From assembly GCA_964019425.1 (NCBI GenBank), contig OZ025814.1, forward strand, positions 696,001 to 760,000: a stretch of DNA of 64,000 nucleotides, read 5' to 3'. The notes under the pieces were generated by a model. That model made no database searches. It was not told where the DNA came from and saw only the letters and a program-made list of their open reading frames with translations. Of this stretch, positions 22,048 to 32,304 are shown piece by piece (the first letter of the stretch is position 1; the number at the start of each line of letters is the position of its first letter). A program made the translations under genes and the position numbers. The DNA comes from Flectonema sp. DT1601 (lineage: Eukaryota > Euglenozoa > Diplonemea > Diplonemida > Diplonemidae).

Positions 22048-22613
22048 GCACTCGCAAATCATTAAAAAGATACGTCGGAAATCAAGTTCTCGTAGCTAAG
22101 AAATGGGGAAAACGACATGAAAGACCAAAGCAAGATGATACCAGCGTAGAACAAACAAAAGGCGCACCTGTAGATCTAAGTCCTGAAATGAAAGAAAAAG
22201 CATACAACATCTTTCATTCTGTCGATGAGGGAACTGGTTGCATCGAAACGGTTCAGGTGCGTAACAGTCTCCAACTTTTGGGAGTAACAGGACGAAGTGA
22301 TGATGAATTATTATCAAACATTGAAAAGTATGACGCGGATAGTTCTGGTGATTTTTGTTTTGATGAGTTCTTACAAATTGTGAATGCCTGTGTTAAAACA
22401 TCGACGTCATTTGACGATTTGACCCTCTGCGCTTTTGTATCCCTCGGAGGTAATACCAACAGGACAGGTGTGATATCCACTACTCGTTTGAGAGACTTAG
22501 TTTATGAGCTTAGAATACCAATTAATATTGAAAAATTAGTAAAACAATACGACGTCGATAAATCAGGATTCGTGGATTATGCTGAATTTAGTGCGATGTT
22601 AGATGACGATTAG
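22044..22613 (+). CDS. EF-hand calcium-binding protein (calmodulin/centrin-like)
   Basis: This 189-residue protein has a basic N-terminus of about 40 residues followed by four EF-hand-like helices-loops. Two loops are canonical: DADSSGDFCFDE (about 94-105) and DVDKSGFVDYAE (about 173-184). The other two (DEGTGCIET and GNTNRTGVIST) lack key acidic residues and probably do not bind calcium. This even-numbered-loop pattern is common in centrin-like and flagellar EF-hand proteins. The partner is unknown. The start overlaps a uORF stop. Confidence 0.85.
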   Translation: MSTRKSLKRYVGNQVLVAKKWGKRHERPKQDDTSVEQTKGAPVDLSPEMKEKAYNIFHSVDEGTGCIETVQVRNSLQLLGVTGRSDDELLSNIEKYDADSSGDFCFDEFLQIVNACVKTSTSFDDLTLCAFVSLGGNTNRTGVISTTRLRDLVYELRIPINIEKLVKQYDVDKSGFVDYAEFSAMLDDD

Positions 22614-22767
22614 GGGGTCAGTCGCATCAAACTCAACCATTATTACGCCATTTGTTACGTTTTAAGTCGTGTTTCTACACGCTTAAAGAGATTATTTTTT
22701 TTGTATTTTCATGTTTACCGTTCTTTTTTTTCTTTTTTAGATTATCAATACCATCACAAAAGAAACA

Positions 22768-23956
22768 ATGATGCAGCTACCACCAATGCAGTCTATGAGA
22801 GACATCAATGATTATTGTGTTGCTAATAATGTTCAGACCCTCGCTCAAGGTATGATCGAGCTTCCTCCACCAGAATGCCTAAGAAAGATAGTTGGAGAGG
22901 TAGCAATGGAGGGCCCTGTCCATACATACAGAGCGAGAATGGGTGAACCAGAATTTTTAAAAGCCATGCAAAGAGTTGTAAAAGAAAATGGTGCTGACGT
23001 TGAGTGTAATTCTCTACTTGCTACTCAAGGAGTATCAGGTGGGATTATTGCATCGTTATTGTCTCTTAAAAAGAAGAAGTCGGAACAAAGTGAAGTCAAA
23101 GTTGGTCTTCTTCAGCCATTCTACACATACCACTGGAATCAGTTGTTAGCTGTTGGTGTTGTTCCAGTGTTTCTTAGCAGCATCGAGGAATTAAAAAGTG
23201 CGGTTGACACGTTGGATGGTTTTATTTTGTGTAATCCGCTGAACCCAACTGGAAAGGTCTGGACTGAAGAAGAAATTAACGAAGTAATCTCAATCATGGA
23301 TGGTCGTTTAATTATTTTCGATGAATGCTACCTCGATATGGTGTTTACTGGAAAGCACTACTCTCCTATTCAGAATGGTGTTTCTGAAAATATCGTAATT
23401 TGCAGAGGGTTTTCAAAGACTCTTGGAGCCCAAAGTTGGAGAGTCGGATACGCAATTTCACATCCATCAACGATCTCACACATGATGGCTTGCATGGATC
23501 CTGTTTATATTTGTACTCCGTTTTTACAACATGCTCTTGCTAGATTCATTAACAATCACTTTGATGAATATCGCAGTCACATTGTTGAGTTAAATAAGCT
23601 AATGAGGGACAACTGGAAAGTTCTAAGCGAAGCATTTAAAAAGCGTTTTGCGTGGGAACCGGTTGAACCTGCAGGTACAATGTATGGTAATTTCAAACAC
23701 ACCTCAGCCTCTGATATGGAAGCAACAGTCTTAGCTCTACAGGCGGGTGTTGGTGTGTGTCCAGGATCGATGTTCACAAAGGCAGGAATCACTCCGGACG
23801 CCAACACAAACACGGTATGTCTATCTTTTTCACTGTCTCTTCTGTAATAGTAAACCAATTTATCAAAAAAAATAATAATAACAGATTCGAATCCACTGTG
23901 GCATCAGCAGAGAGAAGGCATCCTGTATTGCCGAGCTACTGACAAAAGACTTGTAG
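22768..23956 (+). CDS. PLP-dependent aminotransferase, class I/II (fold type I)
   Basis: Exons 22768-23814 and 23885-23956 give 372 residues. The signatures are present: substrate/PLP contacts around GVSGGIIASL, the Asn of CNPLNPTGKVW, the Asp and Tyr of IFDECYLDMVF, the Schiff-base Lys in GFSKTLGAQSWRVGY, and the C-terminal carboxylate-binding Arg in IRIHCGI. That Arg is encoded by the short second exon, so removal of the phase-0 70-nt intron is essential for activity. The family moves amino groups between amino acids and 2-oxo acids. The substrate cannot be read from these motifs. No targeting signal is evident. The acceptor TTTTTTAG ends at 22740. Confidence 0.92.
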
Positions 23957-25496
23957 TCAGGAAACTATTCTCTATTGTACCTAGCTAGTTAGCATTTCAC
24001 TCTCTTAACTGTATTGGTAGAGTTCTGTATTTTATATTATTCTCTTATGTAGAAAACCATCTCTTATCGTGAGATGATATGTTAGTGAGTCACCCGTCTC
24101 AATCGATTCTCGTGGTGGCCACACCAGCGTGCCGTTGTATCTGTTATTTCACAATATTATTCATCTAAAAAAAAAATACATTTCAAAAAAGAGTTGGAAA
24201 AACCGCAAACTTGGCGAAGATAAAAAGGGTTTACGTGTGTTGCCAACATTCTTTTTCCTCTTCTTTCTATCACAATGATGTATGTATCATGTAGTGCAAT
24301 ATGCGTTTACCAACATGCTAGAAGCAGTGTGTTGGCTCTTTCTGTCATTTATAGTACAGAAAGAAAATCCCTGAGCGTGTATTGCTGTGACTTGTAGTGA
24401 AAGGTCTCAATTTCTTTTTGGCCTGGTGGGTTATTCTGACTTGTGTGTTGAGTGTGTGTGTGTTGTTCTTCTTTATCATTTTATTATTTTCTTCTTCCTA
24501 CTTTACTAAGCTGTATATTTATTTATAGCTGGGCATAAGGAATCGAAAAAAAAAAAAAAAAAAAAAACGTGAATGACTCTCTTCCTTAATACTACACAAC
24601 AAGATAATATTATAATAATAAAATTCAAGTATTTTGCATTCTTTGGTATTGCACAATGTGTGTGTGTTAGAGATTATCACACACATCAAAAAATAAATTC
24701 TTACTTTTGAATTGCGTCTTCGCTCTCTAATTACCCAAGAGCATTCATACTGTACAGCAGCGTTTGTGGTTAGTGACTTCTATTAATGTTCGCTATTGCC
24801 TTAATGTTGAAATTTCGTGTTTTTTAACATTGAGTAAGAAAGTGATAACAGAGATCGTATGTTTGCTGAAGGGTTTCAATGAAGAAATCTTTTAGTTAAC
24901 CGATCCGTTGATTTTCCAGAGCTTGTGTCATGTTGTATTTTTTTCTTTTTCGCATCGACGAAGTCGGAGAAGAAACTATTCAGATTAATGTGAGCCGTTT
25001 TATTTATTATGTCATGTTATCTATTTCCCTGTGTGCGCCAGTAAAACTAGCTATGCGATCAACAAAATATAAGGCTGCTTATCTGAATGGTTTTTTTTTT
25101 TTTTTTTTTTGAAAATGCTAACGTTAGTATCATCTGTGAATGGCTATTAACTGTACTGTTTTTTTAACTAAAAAAGGGAAAACTTCTAGTTCCACCAAGG
25201 TAGTTTGCGAAATCGCCAACTCCCATCAAAAAAAAGTTGTCCACCAGGATTCGAACTCGACCATCAGAGCTTTGAAACCATTCAATTTTTCTGGTCATAG
25301 TGGGTTGTTATCCCTCTAAAAAAAAAAAAAAAAAAAGAAAATCATCAAAACCGTGTTTTTGTTGTTCTCACCGTCCGTGAGGTCATACACACCTCCTTTA
25401 CGATGTTTGTTGTCAATTCAAACAAACAATAAACACATGATATTTTTGAGATAGGAAAAAACTAAATTTTTATATTCTCAGTCACTACTCTCAAAA
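23957..25496. other. Intergenic region with Q repeat
   Basis: It contains a 6-bp stem-loop (24058-24076), TG-rich simple sequence, an A-run, a Q-family copy (24952-25092) and, on the minus strand near 25241-25258, a tRNA box-B-like string without a foldable tRNA around it. The ELO acceptor TTCTCAG ends at 25481. No gene was seen. Confidence 0.7.
24952..25092 (+). repeat. Q-family foldback repeat, copy Q3
   Basis: A complete copy running from GCATCGACGAAGTCGGAG through CTATTCAGATTAA and GCGATCAACAAAATATAAGG to CTTATCTGAATGG, then an 18-nt T-run. The arms pair with one G-U wobble. Confidence 0.75.
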
Positions 25497-26444
25497 ATGC
25501 CAAGTAATCAGTTGTGGGGTCTTGCGTTGGTATGTACGGCAGCCACTGTCCTTTACTGGTTTTCGACACTTGATACGCCGAGTGATTTGGAGCCTTCCAT
25601 GAATTTCAGAGGAATTGTTTCCCCTCAGGCCTACCACGTTATGCCTTTCTTAAGGTGGACTTATAAAACAGTAGAATCAGATTACAATGTAGGCCCTATG
25701 TTACAGATGTCAAAAGATCATTGGGAAATACCAATCACAGCTGTGATTGCATACTTCTTCATCATATTCGGAATAAAGTTTTATATGAAAGACAGAGAAG
25801 CATTTAACTTAAGAATAGCATTCGCATGGTGGAATTGGTTCTTAGCGGTATTCTCAACAATGGGTGCCATCCGTACTGTTCCACATATTTTGTACAACGT
25901 CTCTAATTCACTGGAAGCTGCCATTTGTGACGAACCACAAGCACATTGGGGTATCGGTGCTACAGGTCTTTGGGTTCAGTTGTTTATTTACTCAAAGATT
26001 CCTGAGCTCTTGGATACTGTTTTTATTGTTCTGAGAAAACGTAACTTATTATTTCTCCACTGGTACCACCATATCACTGTCTTGTTGTACTGCTGGCATG
26101 CGTACTCAACCGAATGCGGTGCTGGATTGTTCTTCGTCAGCATGAACTACTTAGTTCACTCCGTTATGTACACATACTTTGCTTTCTCGACGCTTAGATT
26201 AGTTCCAAAGTGGTTTCCGGTATTCATCATAACCGGAATGCAGATTGCTCAAATGTTTGTAGGAATGTTTATATGTGGAGTTTCTTGGTACTACAAACTA
26301 ACCCGACCATGCGCGAATAACTTTACTAATTTACAGCTTGGAGGACTTATGTACCTGAGCTACTTAGGGTTATTTGTGCAATTTGCTTGGAGTAAATACT
26401 CTAGTAGTAGTAGTGCTTCAAAAGAGTCCAAGAAAACGAAGTAA
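25497..26444 (+). CDS. Fatty-acid elongase, ELO family (3-ketoacyl-CoA synthase)
   Basis: This 315-residue multi-pass ER membrane protein has about seven hydrophobic segments. The family motifs are in order: KIPELLDTVF (167-176), the histidine box HWYHH (188-192), NYLVHSVMYTYF (217-228) and a later hydrophobic GMQIAQMF segment. The C-terminus is short, hydrophilic and Lys-rich (KESKKTK), consistent with ER retention. The enzyme condenses malonyl-CoA with acyl-CoA in the first step of chain elongation. It resembles the ELOVL3/6-type or kinetoplastid ELO sequences, but chain-length preference is not deducible. The leader AG is at 25481, 15 nt before the ATG. Confidence 0.95.
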   Translation: MPSNQLWGLALVCTAATVLYWFSTLDTPSDLEPSMNFRGIVSPQAYHVMPFLRWTYKTVESDYNVGPMLQMSKDHWEIPITAVIAYFFIIFGIKFYMKDREAFNLRIAFAWWNWFLAVFSTMGAIRTVPHILYNVSNSLEAAICDEPQAHWGIGATGLWVQLFIYSKIPELLDTVFIVLRKRNLLFLHWYHHITVLLYCWHAYSTECGAGLFFVSMNYLVHSVMYTYFAFSTLRLVPKWFPVFIITGMQIAQMFVGMFICGVSWYYKLTRPCANNFTNLQLGGLMYLSYLGLFVQFAWSKYSSSSSASKESKKTK

Positions 26445-27387
26445 AAATAGTAAAATTTTGGACATGTTCAGGCCTTTTGTGAACACTAGAGAGGTTTGTG
26501 ATATATTCGAGTCGTTTATTCGGCAAGGGTATATCTCGGTTTTTATATATAAAAAAAAAAAAAAGAAATAAAAAAAAAAAAAAAAAAAGGCATCCTGCGT
26601 TGTGTTGTTCGCTATCTTCTCTTATTCAAACACGTATTCCCTCAAGCCTTAGTCGTGTGGTAACATAACAACTCAATCTGCGTGTTGTGTGCCAAGTAGT
26701 TTTTGTGCGATAGCTTCTTTCTATTACTGTTGTGGCATGCGATAACGTTGGCTTGGATTCCTCTCCTTGTTTTTGTTTCGTGTGTTCGGTCGTTATTCGC
26801 AGAGCAGTACAATCTCCTCCCTAACCTGTTCTCCGTCAAATAAAAATATATTATATTATGTAACAAAATAATAGTATTGTACTCAATTGAAGGGGGGAAA
26901 AAAAAAGAGAAAAAAAAAAGTTCCGTGACCCTGAGGGGCATCATGTAACGAATATCAACAAAACAATCTCTCGTAGACGTGCAATGTATCATTGGTTAGC
27001 GGAGTGGGAAAGAATAAAGAAAGAAAAGAAAAAAAAAATAATAAAAAAGTACGATGCAAAGTAATGAAAAAAAAAAATAATAATTTTTGCAAAACAAGCA
27101 AAATTGCTGTCGATTTGCATCATTTCAAAAAAAAAAAAAAAAAAAAAAACCCTCCTTTGAAATAAACCTAAACATAGAGACGATGGTAAAAAAAAAAAAA
27201 AACTTAGAATTCGGAAAAATTTCTATACTTGCGTTAAGCGAGAGCTTAATCATAGAATGCATAAGAAGGTAGTTTTTAGTTTTGACTTAAATAATAATAT
27301 AATCTGTTTATTTTGTTATATACAGGCCTAGGGACCATTATTACTGTTTTAGTACCTTGTTAGAGTAGTTATAAAAAAAAACATAAT
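26445..27387. other. Intergenic region
   Basis: A-rich runs predominate, for example about 26552-26588 and 27125-27149. No gene or known repeat was found. The ATACAG acceptor upstream of the truncated membrane-protein copy is near 27325. Confidence 0.6.
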
Positions 27388-27645
27388 ATGGGTGCTTTTT
27401 CATTTAGCGTCGGTTGGGCACTATTCTTGACAGGAATACCGATGTTGATAGTTTTCAATTCAAGGTGGTCGTCTTCTATTAAATACGAAGAAAACAGCAC
27501 ACCAACAAATTGTACCGTCTTAGCTGTTTCTGTGTATGAAATTTGTAATTCCGACAATCCTGGTACCAGATGGACATATACATCAAAAAACTGTTATTTC
27601 TTTTTTATACAGGTCTATTTTACTATTTCAGGAACTGCACTTTAG
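27388..27645 (+). pseudogene. Truncated copy of the neighbouring two-TM membrane protein gene
   Basis: The first 65 or so codons, plus the preceding AAAACATAAT, match the gene at 27711 with only about two base differences. The sequence then diverges after the TYTS codons and ends in an unrelated 20-residue tail. The cysteine-containing second half and the second TM helix are missing. It is a recent partial tandem duplication, still with its own ATACAG-type acceptor upstream. It might encode a short single-TM protein, but it is probably a relic. Confidence 0.75.
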
Positions 27646-27710
27646 ATAGTTGACAGTACCTTAGCAAAACCCAGTTACTTCATAGTAAATTAAAAAAAAA
27701 AAAACATAAT

Positions 27711-28292
27711 ATGGGTGCTTTTTCATTTAGCGTTGGTTGGGCACTATTCTTGACAGGAATACCGATGTTGATAGTTTTCAATTCAAGGTGGTCGTCTTCT
27801 ATTAAATACGAAGAAAACAGCACACCAACAAATTGTACCGTCTTAGCTGTTTCTGTGTATGAAATTTGTAATTCTGACAATCCTGGTACCAGATGGACAT
27901 ATACATCATACGTACCAATGTGTAATAAGAAACTTATTAAAACTGACGACACGTGTAATTCTCATCCCCTTTCTGTTAACTTAACTCGTCATTGTTATGT
28001 TCATAATAGCTGTGATAGTTTCAAGTGGAATCATCACGTTGTAATGAATAGAAATCAGACGATTTGTGGATTGGTTTTCGTTATTGTTGGTGGATTGTTA
28101 GTAGCTTGCTGGCTTAATGAATGTCTCAAAGATTGGAAAAAGAAAAATCAACATCGATCCTCAACTAAAATAACTGTCAGTACTCTCCCCAGTAATGAGC
28201 CTGTCGATGAAGAAGATGTGTTCTTTCCTGATGAAGAAATCAGCACATGTGACTCCGACATAGAATCTGAACTTCTACACACAATACAATAA
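27711..28292 (+). CDS. Two-TM surface protein with Cys-rich, glycosylated loop (paralogue A)
   Basis: A 193-residue protein with TM1 at about 7-24 and TM2 at about 118-136. The extracellular loop has six Cys and several N-glycosylation sequons (NST, NCT, NLT, NQT). An acidic cytoplasmic tail is rich in Asp and Glu (EPVDEEDVFFPDEE). The topology resembles small two-TM accessory subunits such as BK-channel beta subunits, but no sequence match is claimed. Residues about 75-109 are encoded by a 107-bp block identical in DNA to the next gene, while the rest of the two proteins is clearly diverged. The acceptor TTATACAG lies near 27613. Confidence 0.8.
   Translation: MGAFSFSVGWALFLTGIPMLIVFNSRWSSSIKYEENSTPTNCTVLAVSVYEICNSDNPGTRWTYTSYVPMCNKKLIKTDDTCNSHPLSVNLTRHCYVHNSCDSFKWNHHVVMNRNQTICGLVFVIVGGLLVACWLNECLKDWKKKNQHRSSTKITVSTLPSNEPVDEEDVFFPDEEISTCDSDIESELLHTIQ
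27931..28037 (+). repeat. 107-bp identical block shared by paralogues A and B (copy in A)
   Basis: Every base matches 28695-28801 (constant offset 764), and identity stops sharply at both ends. It encodes the core Cys/His part of the extracellular loop. Confidence 0.9.
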
Positions 28293-28459
28293 CAGTAAAT
28301 GTTATTGTTACTTGACCTTATTATCGATGTTTAGTTTTTTTTTAGTGTTACTCTATCCTCATGCTATCCACGAAATCTATTTTCATCATTGGGAATGGTT
28401 GTGATCGGTTGTTATTATCATTATTTTTTTAAATTCAAGACAAAAACTCCAACACAATA

Positions 28460-28993
28460 ATGAATATATGCGTGCTGCTTATGTTAAGTGCGGGAATCCT
28501 TTTATTGAGTGCGGGTATTCCAGTTGTAGTGATGTTTCATCCGAGATGGTTGGCTTCTATAGAATACGAAAATCACAGCACCAAATCAAATTGCACCGTC
28601 CTAGAAGTCGCCCTTCGACGAGAATGTGGAGATGAAACCGTGGTCATTGGATATAGATGGACGTATAGAGTTTTAGAATCGTTATGTGAAAATGAACTTA
28701 TTAAAACTGACGACACGTGTAATTCTCATCCCCTTTCTGTTAACTTAACTCGTCATTGTTATGTTCATAATAGCTGTGATAGTTTCAAGTGGAATCATCA
28801 CACGGAACAGAACAGAAATTTAACGCTTCTGGGACTCGGGATAACACTCGGAGGAGTTTTGATACTATTACCAATAGTGTTGAGTTATTTAAATACTCTG
28901 GTTAATAAATACCGACAAACTAAAACTGTCAACCTAACTGGAATGACAACCAAAATAGACAAAAACAACGACTACGACAATGAAGAGCCGTGA
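28460..28993 (+). CDS. Two-TM surface protein (paralogue B)
   Basis: A 177-residue paralogue of the gene at 27711. TM1 is at about 4-25, the loop has the RW-ASIEYE-NCTVL and YRWTYR landmarks, TM2 is at about 123-143, and the tail is short and polar and ends DYDNEEP. Residues about 80-114 come from the 107-bp segment (28695-28801) that is identical to 27931-28037. Outside it, identity is only moderate, which points to gene conversion. Role unknown, probably cell surface. Confidence 0.8.
   Translation: MNICVLLMLSAGILLLSAGIPVVVMFHPRWLASIEYENHSTKSNCTVLEVALRRECGDETVVIGYRWTYRVLESLCENELIKTDDTCNSHPLSVNLTRHCYVHNSCDSFKWNHHTEQNRNLTLLGLGITLGGVLILLPIVLSYLNTLVNKYRQTKTVNLTGMTTKIDKNNDYDNEEP
28695..28801 (+). 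repeat. 107-bp identical block (copy in B)
   Basis: Partner of 27931-28037. The flanking coding sequence differs at many positions, which fits a recent conversion tract. Confidence 0.9.
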
Positions 28994-29630
28994 TAACGCT
29001 GACTAAATTAGTTTTCCAAAAAAAAAAAAAAAAAAAATTTATTGTTGTCAAACCACAGCAGGTATATTCCGTGTGTTTGGAATTTAAAAAAAAAAAAGAT
29101 TTTTTTTTAAATCTTTTTTTTTTTTTTTGTCTTTACTCGATTGACAGTTGCTTCGCTCATACAACACGTTGAAGATATGATCTAATATGGGTGTTATATT
29201 TATTACTGTCTTAGTGCAATATTTCTATTTATTACTGTCTTAGTGCAATATTTCTATTTATTAGTTGTCTTCCACTGATGTTGTCCTTGGAAGCGGCTAC
29301 AAAATTAGGTACTTATAGTACGACCTGCACATTTGAATTTAATAAATTTATTTTTCAAAGTTATGTTCTTCTCCCATAACTACATTTTAATTGTAGTGAT
29401 TGAAAAAAAAACCGTTTTTTTTTTTTACTTGCGATGAGTTACTTTGTTTTTTGGTAACTATTGAAAAAAACTTAATTCTTGCTCTCCCACACACCTTTTC
29501 CTTACGTACTAAAACCTAGCTATAAGTACTTCTATGTCCCGTCATAATGATATGTTATAGATGGTGAACGTATTTAGTGACGTAGTATATTTTCGTAAGG
29601 TATATTTCCCTAACAGGCAGCTTAAATAAG
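28994..29630. other. Intergenic region with 29-bp tandem duplication
   Basis: It holds A/T runs and a 29-bp unit (TATTACTGTCTTAGTGCAAT plus nine bases) repeated twice from 29201 to 29258, with a partial third copy. The CCCTAACAG acceptor ends at 29616. Confidence 0.7.
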
Positions 29631-30740
29631 ATGATCGCTCTACTCCCTCATTTCAGTGTGGGAGTACTGATGTCGACTACTTGCATGATGCTGTCAACTG
29701 GCAGTGTTCTCACCTACACAACTGGAAATATTGCAGAGTGTTGGGATCTCCAATGTGGAACAGCTACAGTGAGTCTTAAAATAAAAGTATTTGACTTAGA
29801 AGTACCTAGAGGTTGCGCTAGTCGATGTTGTAATAATTTAACTGTTGTAGCGAATGGTCGAACTCGAACCATCTGTGATAGAGCAATGGGAGATCATACC
29901 ATGGATGGCGGTGTTGTAAGCTTCGCACTTAACAAAGTATCAGGATCACCAGCTGGAGCAATCTTAATAGAAATCACATGTGGTGCAGCCACTGGAAATA
30001 TGCCATCCTTGTTAGGAGGAACAGAGTGTGAGTCATCAACAGACTATAATATTTGTCCAATGTCAGGAGCGGGTTATTGTTATCAAAGCTTATGTACATC
30101 AAGAGACTGTTCTAGTGCACCATGTCCTGTGAGTTCTTCTCTTTGTGATTTAAGATGTGTTAATGGATACTGTCAAGGAAGGCAATGTACTTCTATACCC
30201 ACTGATGTACCAACTGCAGTACCGGTAGCAGCGGCAACAGGAATACCGCAAACTTATTATCCTGCTACTTCGTTACCTCCACAAGTGGATTCTAGATCTA
30301 CTTCTGCTCCGTTGACAGGAAATCCGTTTCTTGCTCCTGCATCTGATGACAATGAAACTCTTTCACTGATACCGACTCCTTTCTATCTAGATGAAGACTA
30401 CCCGAAGAATAATAACCAAGGTTCCAACACATCTACCAACCAGTCTGATATAGGCAATGCAACACCACAACCTTCCAGGTTAGTAATCTCATCGAGACCT
30501 ATCAACCCATCTGTAGTAGCAATTGGAAGCTCTGCCTCTGATGGAGGGTTGAAAATAGCTTTGGGTGTTGTTATACTATTATTTATATTAGGAGGAGTAG
30601 CAATTTCTATCAGATCATGGCGTAAGGACAACCTTCCGACACCATCTGGTAAGGAGCATAACTTATATGAGACTTCTCACCTTTGGAAGCAAAGGCTAGA
30701 AAACCAACGAAGTAATGACCTGTCGGATAGCCCTGCGTGA
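29631..30740 (+). CDS. Cys-rich type I membrane protein
   Basis: A 369-residue protein with a hydrophobic N-terminal signal (about 1-30). An ectodomain with about 20 cysteines, including CASRCCNN and a compact CYQSLCTSRDCSSAPC / CDLRCVNGYCQGRQC region near 150-185, is followed by a Pro/Thr/Ser-rich stalk (about 188-300) with sequons. A single TM helix (about 307-327) leads to a 40-residue basic tail. The layout suits a stalked surface protein, a role inferred from architecture and from its place beside the two-TM paralogues. The family is not recognised. Confidence 0.8.
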   Translation: MIALLPHFSVGVLMSTTCMMLSTGSVLTYTTGNIAECWDLQCGTATVSLKIKVFDLEVPRGCASRCCNNLTVVANGRTRTICDRAMGDHTMDGGVVSFALNKVSGSPAGAILIEITCGAATGNMPSLLGGTECESSTDYNICPMSGAGYCYQSLCTSRDCSSAPCPVSSSLCDLRCVNGYCQGRQCTSIPTDVPTAVPVAAATGIPQTYYPATSLPPQVDSRSTSAPLTGNPFLAPASDDNETLSLIPTPFYLDEDYPKNNNQGSNTSTNQSDIGNATPQPSRLVISSRPINPSVVAIGSSASDGGLKIALGVVILLFILGGVAISIRSWRKDNLPTPSGKEHNLYETSHLWKQRLENQRSNDLSDSPA

Positions 30741-31435
30741 GTCTTCTGTTCTTAAGGTAGTCAAATGCCTTGTCTTTAATTATATAGATTCGCATGACTT
30801 CCCTGTGGGAGGATTGTATGACGCATACGCACGATCAAAGTTTAAGTTTCATTTCATAACTACAATAGCGAAATTCAGCGACAGATCTTTTTTTTTTTTT
30901 ATAAACCAAAAAAACATTCCCTTCTATCAAACCACAAGTGAAATAATAGCGTTCGTATTAGTTACCTAATTTTAAACGATTAGTGACGGTCTACAGAGAA
31001 GCTTATTTTTATGTCAGGTTTATTTGCATACAGATTACGTCTTAACATTTTCTTCTTGATAATCTTATGCTGACGTACTATTTTTCCTTCCATTTCTCTT
31101 ATTCCCCGTTTTCAAGTTTGCTTTGTATTTTCTATTTTTTTTTTCTATTTTTTTTTTTTTTACTATTGTTCCCGACTTCAAGGCTTACGAAATAACTGGA
31201 GTTGGGAGGTTTGCTGTTGTTCAATGTAAGGTACCTTACTCACTGGACATATTTTTGTCTTCGCGTTTTACAGTACCTTCGATTCGACCTTGTGGAGGGA
31301 AGTTTCCCTTTCGTTTTTTTATCCTTAATTATCTTTGTTGCGCTTTATTTTCTGCTATTTATTTATTTCTTTTTTCATTTCTTTTTTTTTTTCGTGAGCG
31401 ATAAATTCGTACATAGCGATTCCTTTTTTTATATA

Positions 31436-31871
31436 CTGTAAAGGGAAATATTCTTGTGGGGAAAAATCCGCGAGTTTTTTTCATTTTTTCTAAATCCGCG
31501 AGAATTTTTCCCCGCGAGAGTATTTCCCTGCTAGCATACATTTTATACAGCCATTTTTTTAGTTCCTTTTTGTGAAGAAAATACACCTGTTACAAAGGAA
31601 AGCTACAGCAAAAACTATTTTCATAATGCAGCATTGTTGTTTTTAGTTGTGTTTGCTAGGTAAATAATTCTTTTTTCCAGCTTGCACTTGATGGAAATGC
31701 AAGGATTCCTCACATCCTTGCACTTTTGTAAAAATCCTCTGTGGCAGGGAAATATTCTTATGGGGAAAAACACGCAAGTTTAAAAAAAAATCCCCAAATC
31801 CGCAAGAATATTTCCCCGCAGGAATATTTCCCCGCAGGAGTATTTCCCCGCGAGAATATTTCCCTTTACAG
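31436..31871. mobile_element. MITE, TA target-site duplication (Tc1/mariner-like, non-autonomous)
   Basis: The element is 436 bp. It begins CTGTAAAGGGAAATATTC and ends with the exact inverse GAATATTTCCCTTTACAG, flanked by TA on both sides. Subterminal repeats of the type GAATATTTCCCCGCAG occur several times near the right end and inverted near the left. The middle has no coding capacity. Terminal inverted repeats with a TA duplication fit Tc1/mariner (Stowaway-like) mobilisation. The family assignment is inference, as no transposase is present. Confidence 0.85.
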
Positions 31872-31904
31872 TAGTCTTGATTTCTGAACATAAATTGCTT
31901 CCTT

Positions 31905-32304
31905 CGCAGTTATGACCTTAAACTGACTGTCATCTTACCTGATCCTTTTGTTTTCATTTCTTGCTGAGTGATACGGCTATGTGCTGCCCTGAAGCTTTCG
32001 AACAACTAGGGGTGACCTATCTTCGGTACTGCCCTGGGGTTTTCTATTTTCTTTCGTGGTATGTGGGCATATGGCACGTATGGTCGTATTATAAAGAAAG
32101 ATGTTGGAATAAGAAGGATTCAATGTTTTATCACCTTCCTCCACTCCCAAATCATTCCTTTTTTTTTCTTTAGTTGTTTTCAACCTGTTAACCTCTGGAC
32201 AAGGTAGGAGCTGGGAGTCGATTACTTCCAGTCGAAGCTATAAAACTACAATCTTCGCGATTGAGTCTTTACCGATGCAAGCCACCCCTCGTAGTTATCA
32301 GTTC
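31905..32304 (+). repeat. R-family repeat, long copy R2
   Basis: It matches 18999-19480 in order with internal deletions, and lies 33 bp after the MITE. It retains the GCTGGGAG...CTTCCAGT hairpin and a shortened terminal stem. Confidence 0.75.

Noticed and set aside
25236-25320. tRNA-like box B on the minus strand (GAGTTCGAATCC)
   Set aside because: The T-stem has a mismatch and two wobbles, no matching acceptor 5' strand is present and no box A at proper spacing, so no cloverleaf can be drawn.
31436-31871. CRISPR-like short repeats near the right end of the MITE
   Set aside because: The units abut without spacers and are part of the transposon's subterminal structure in a eukaryotic genome.
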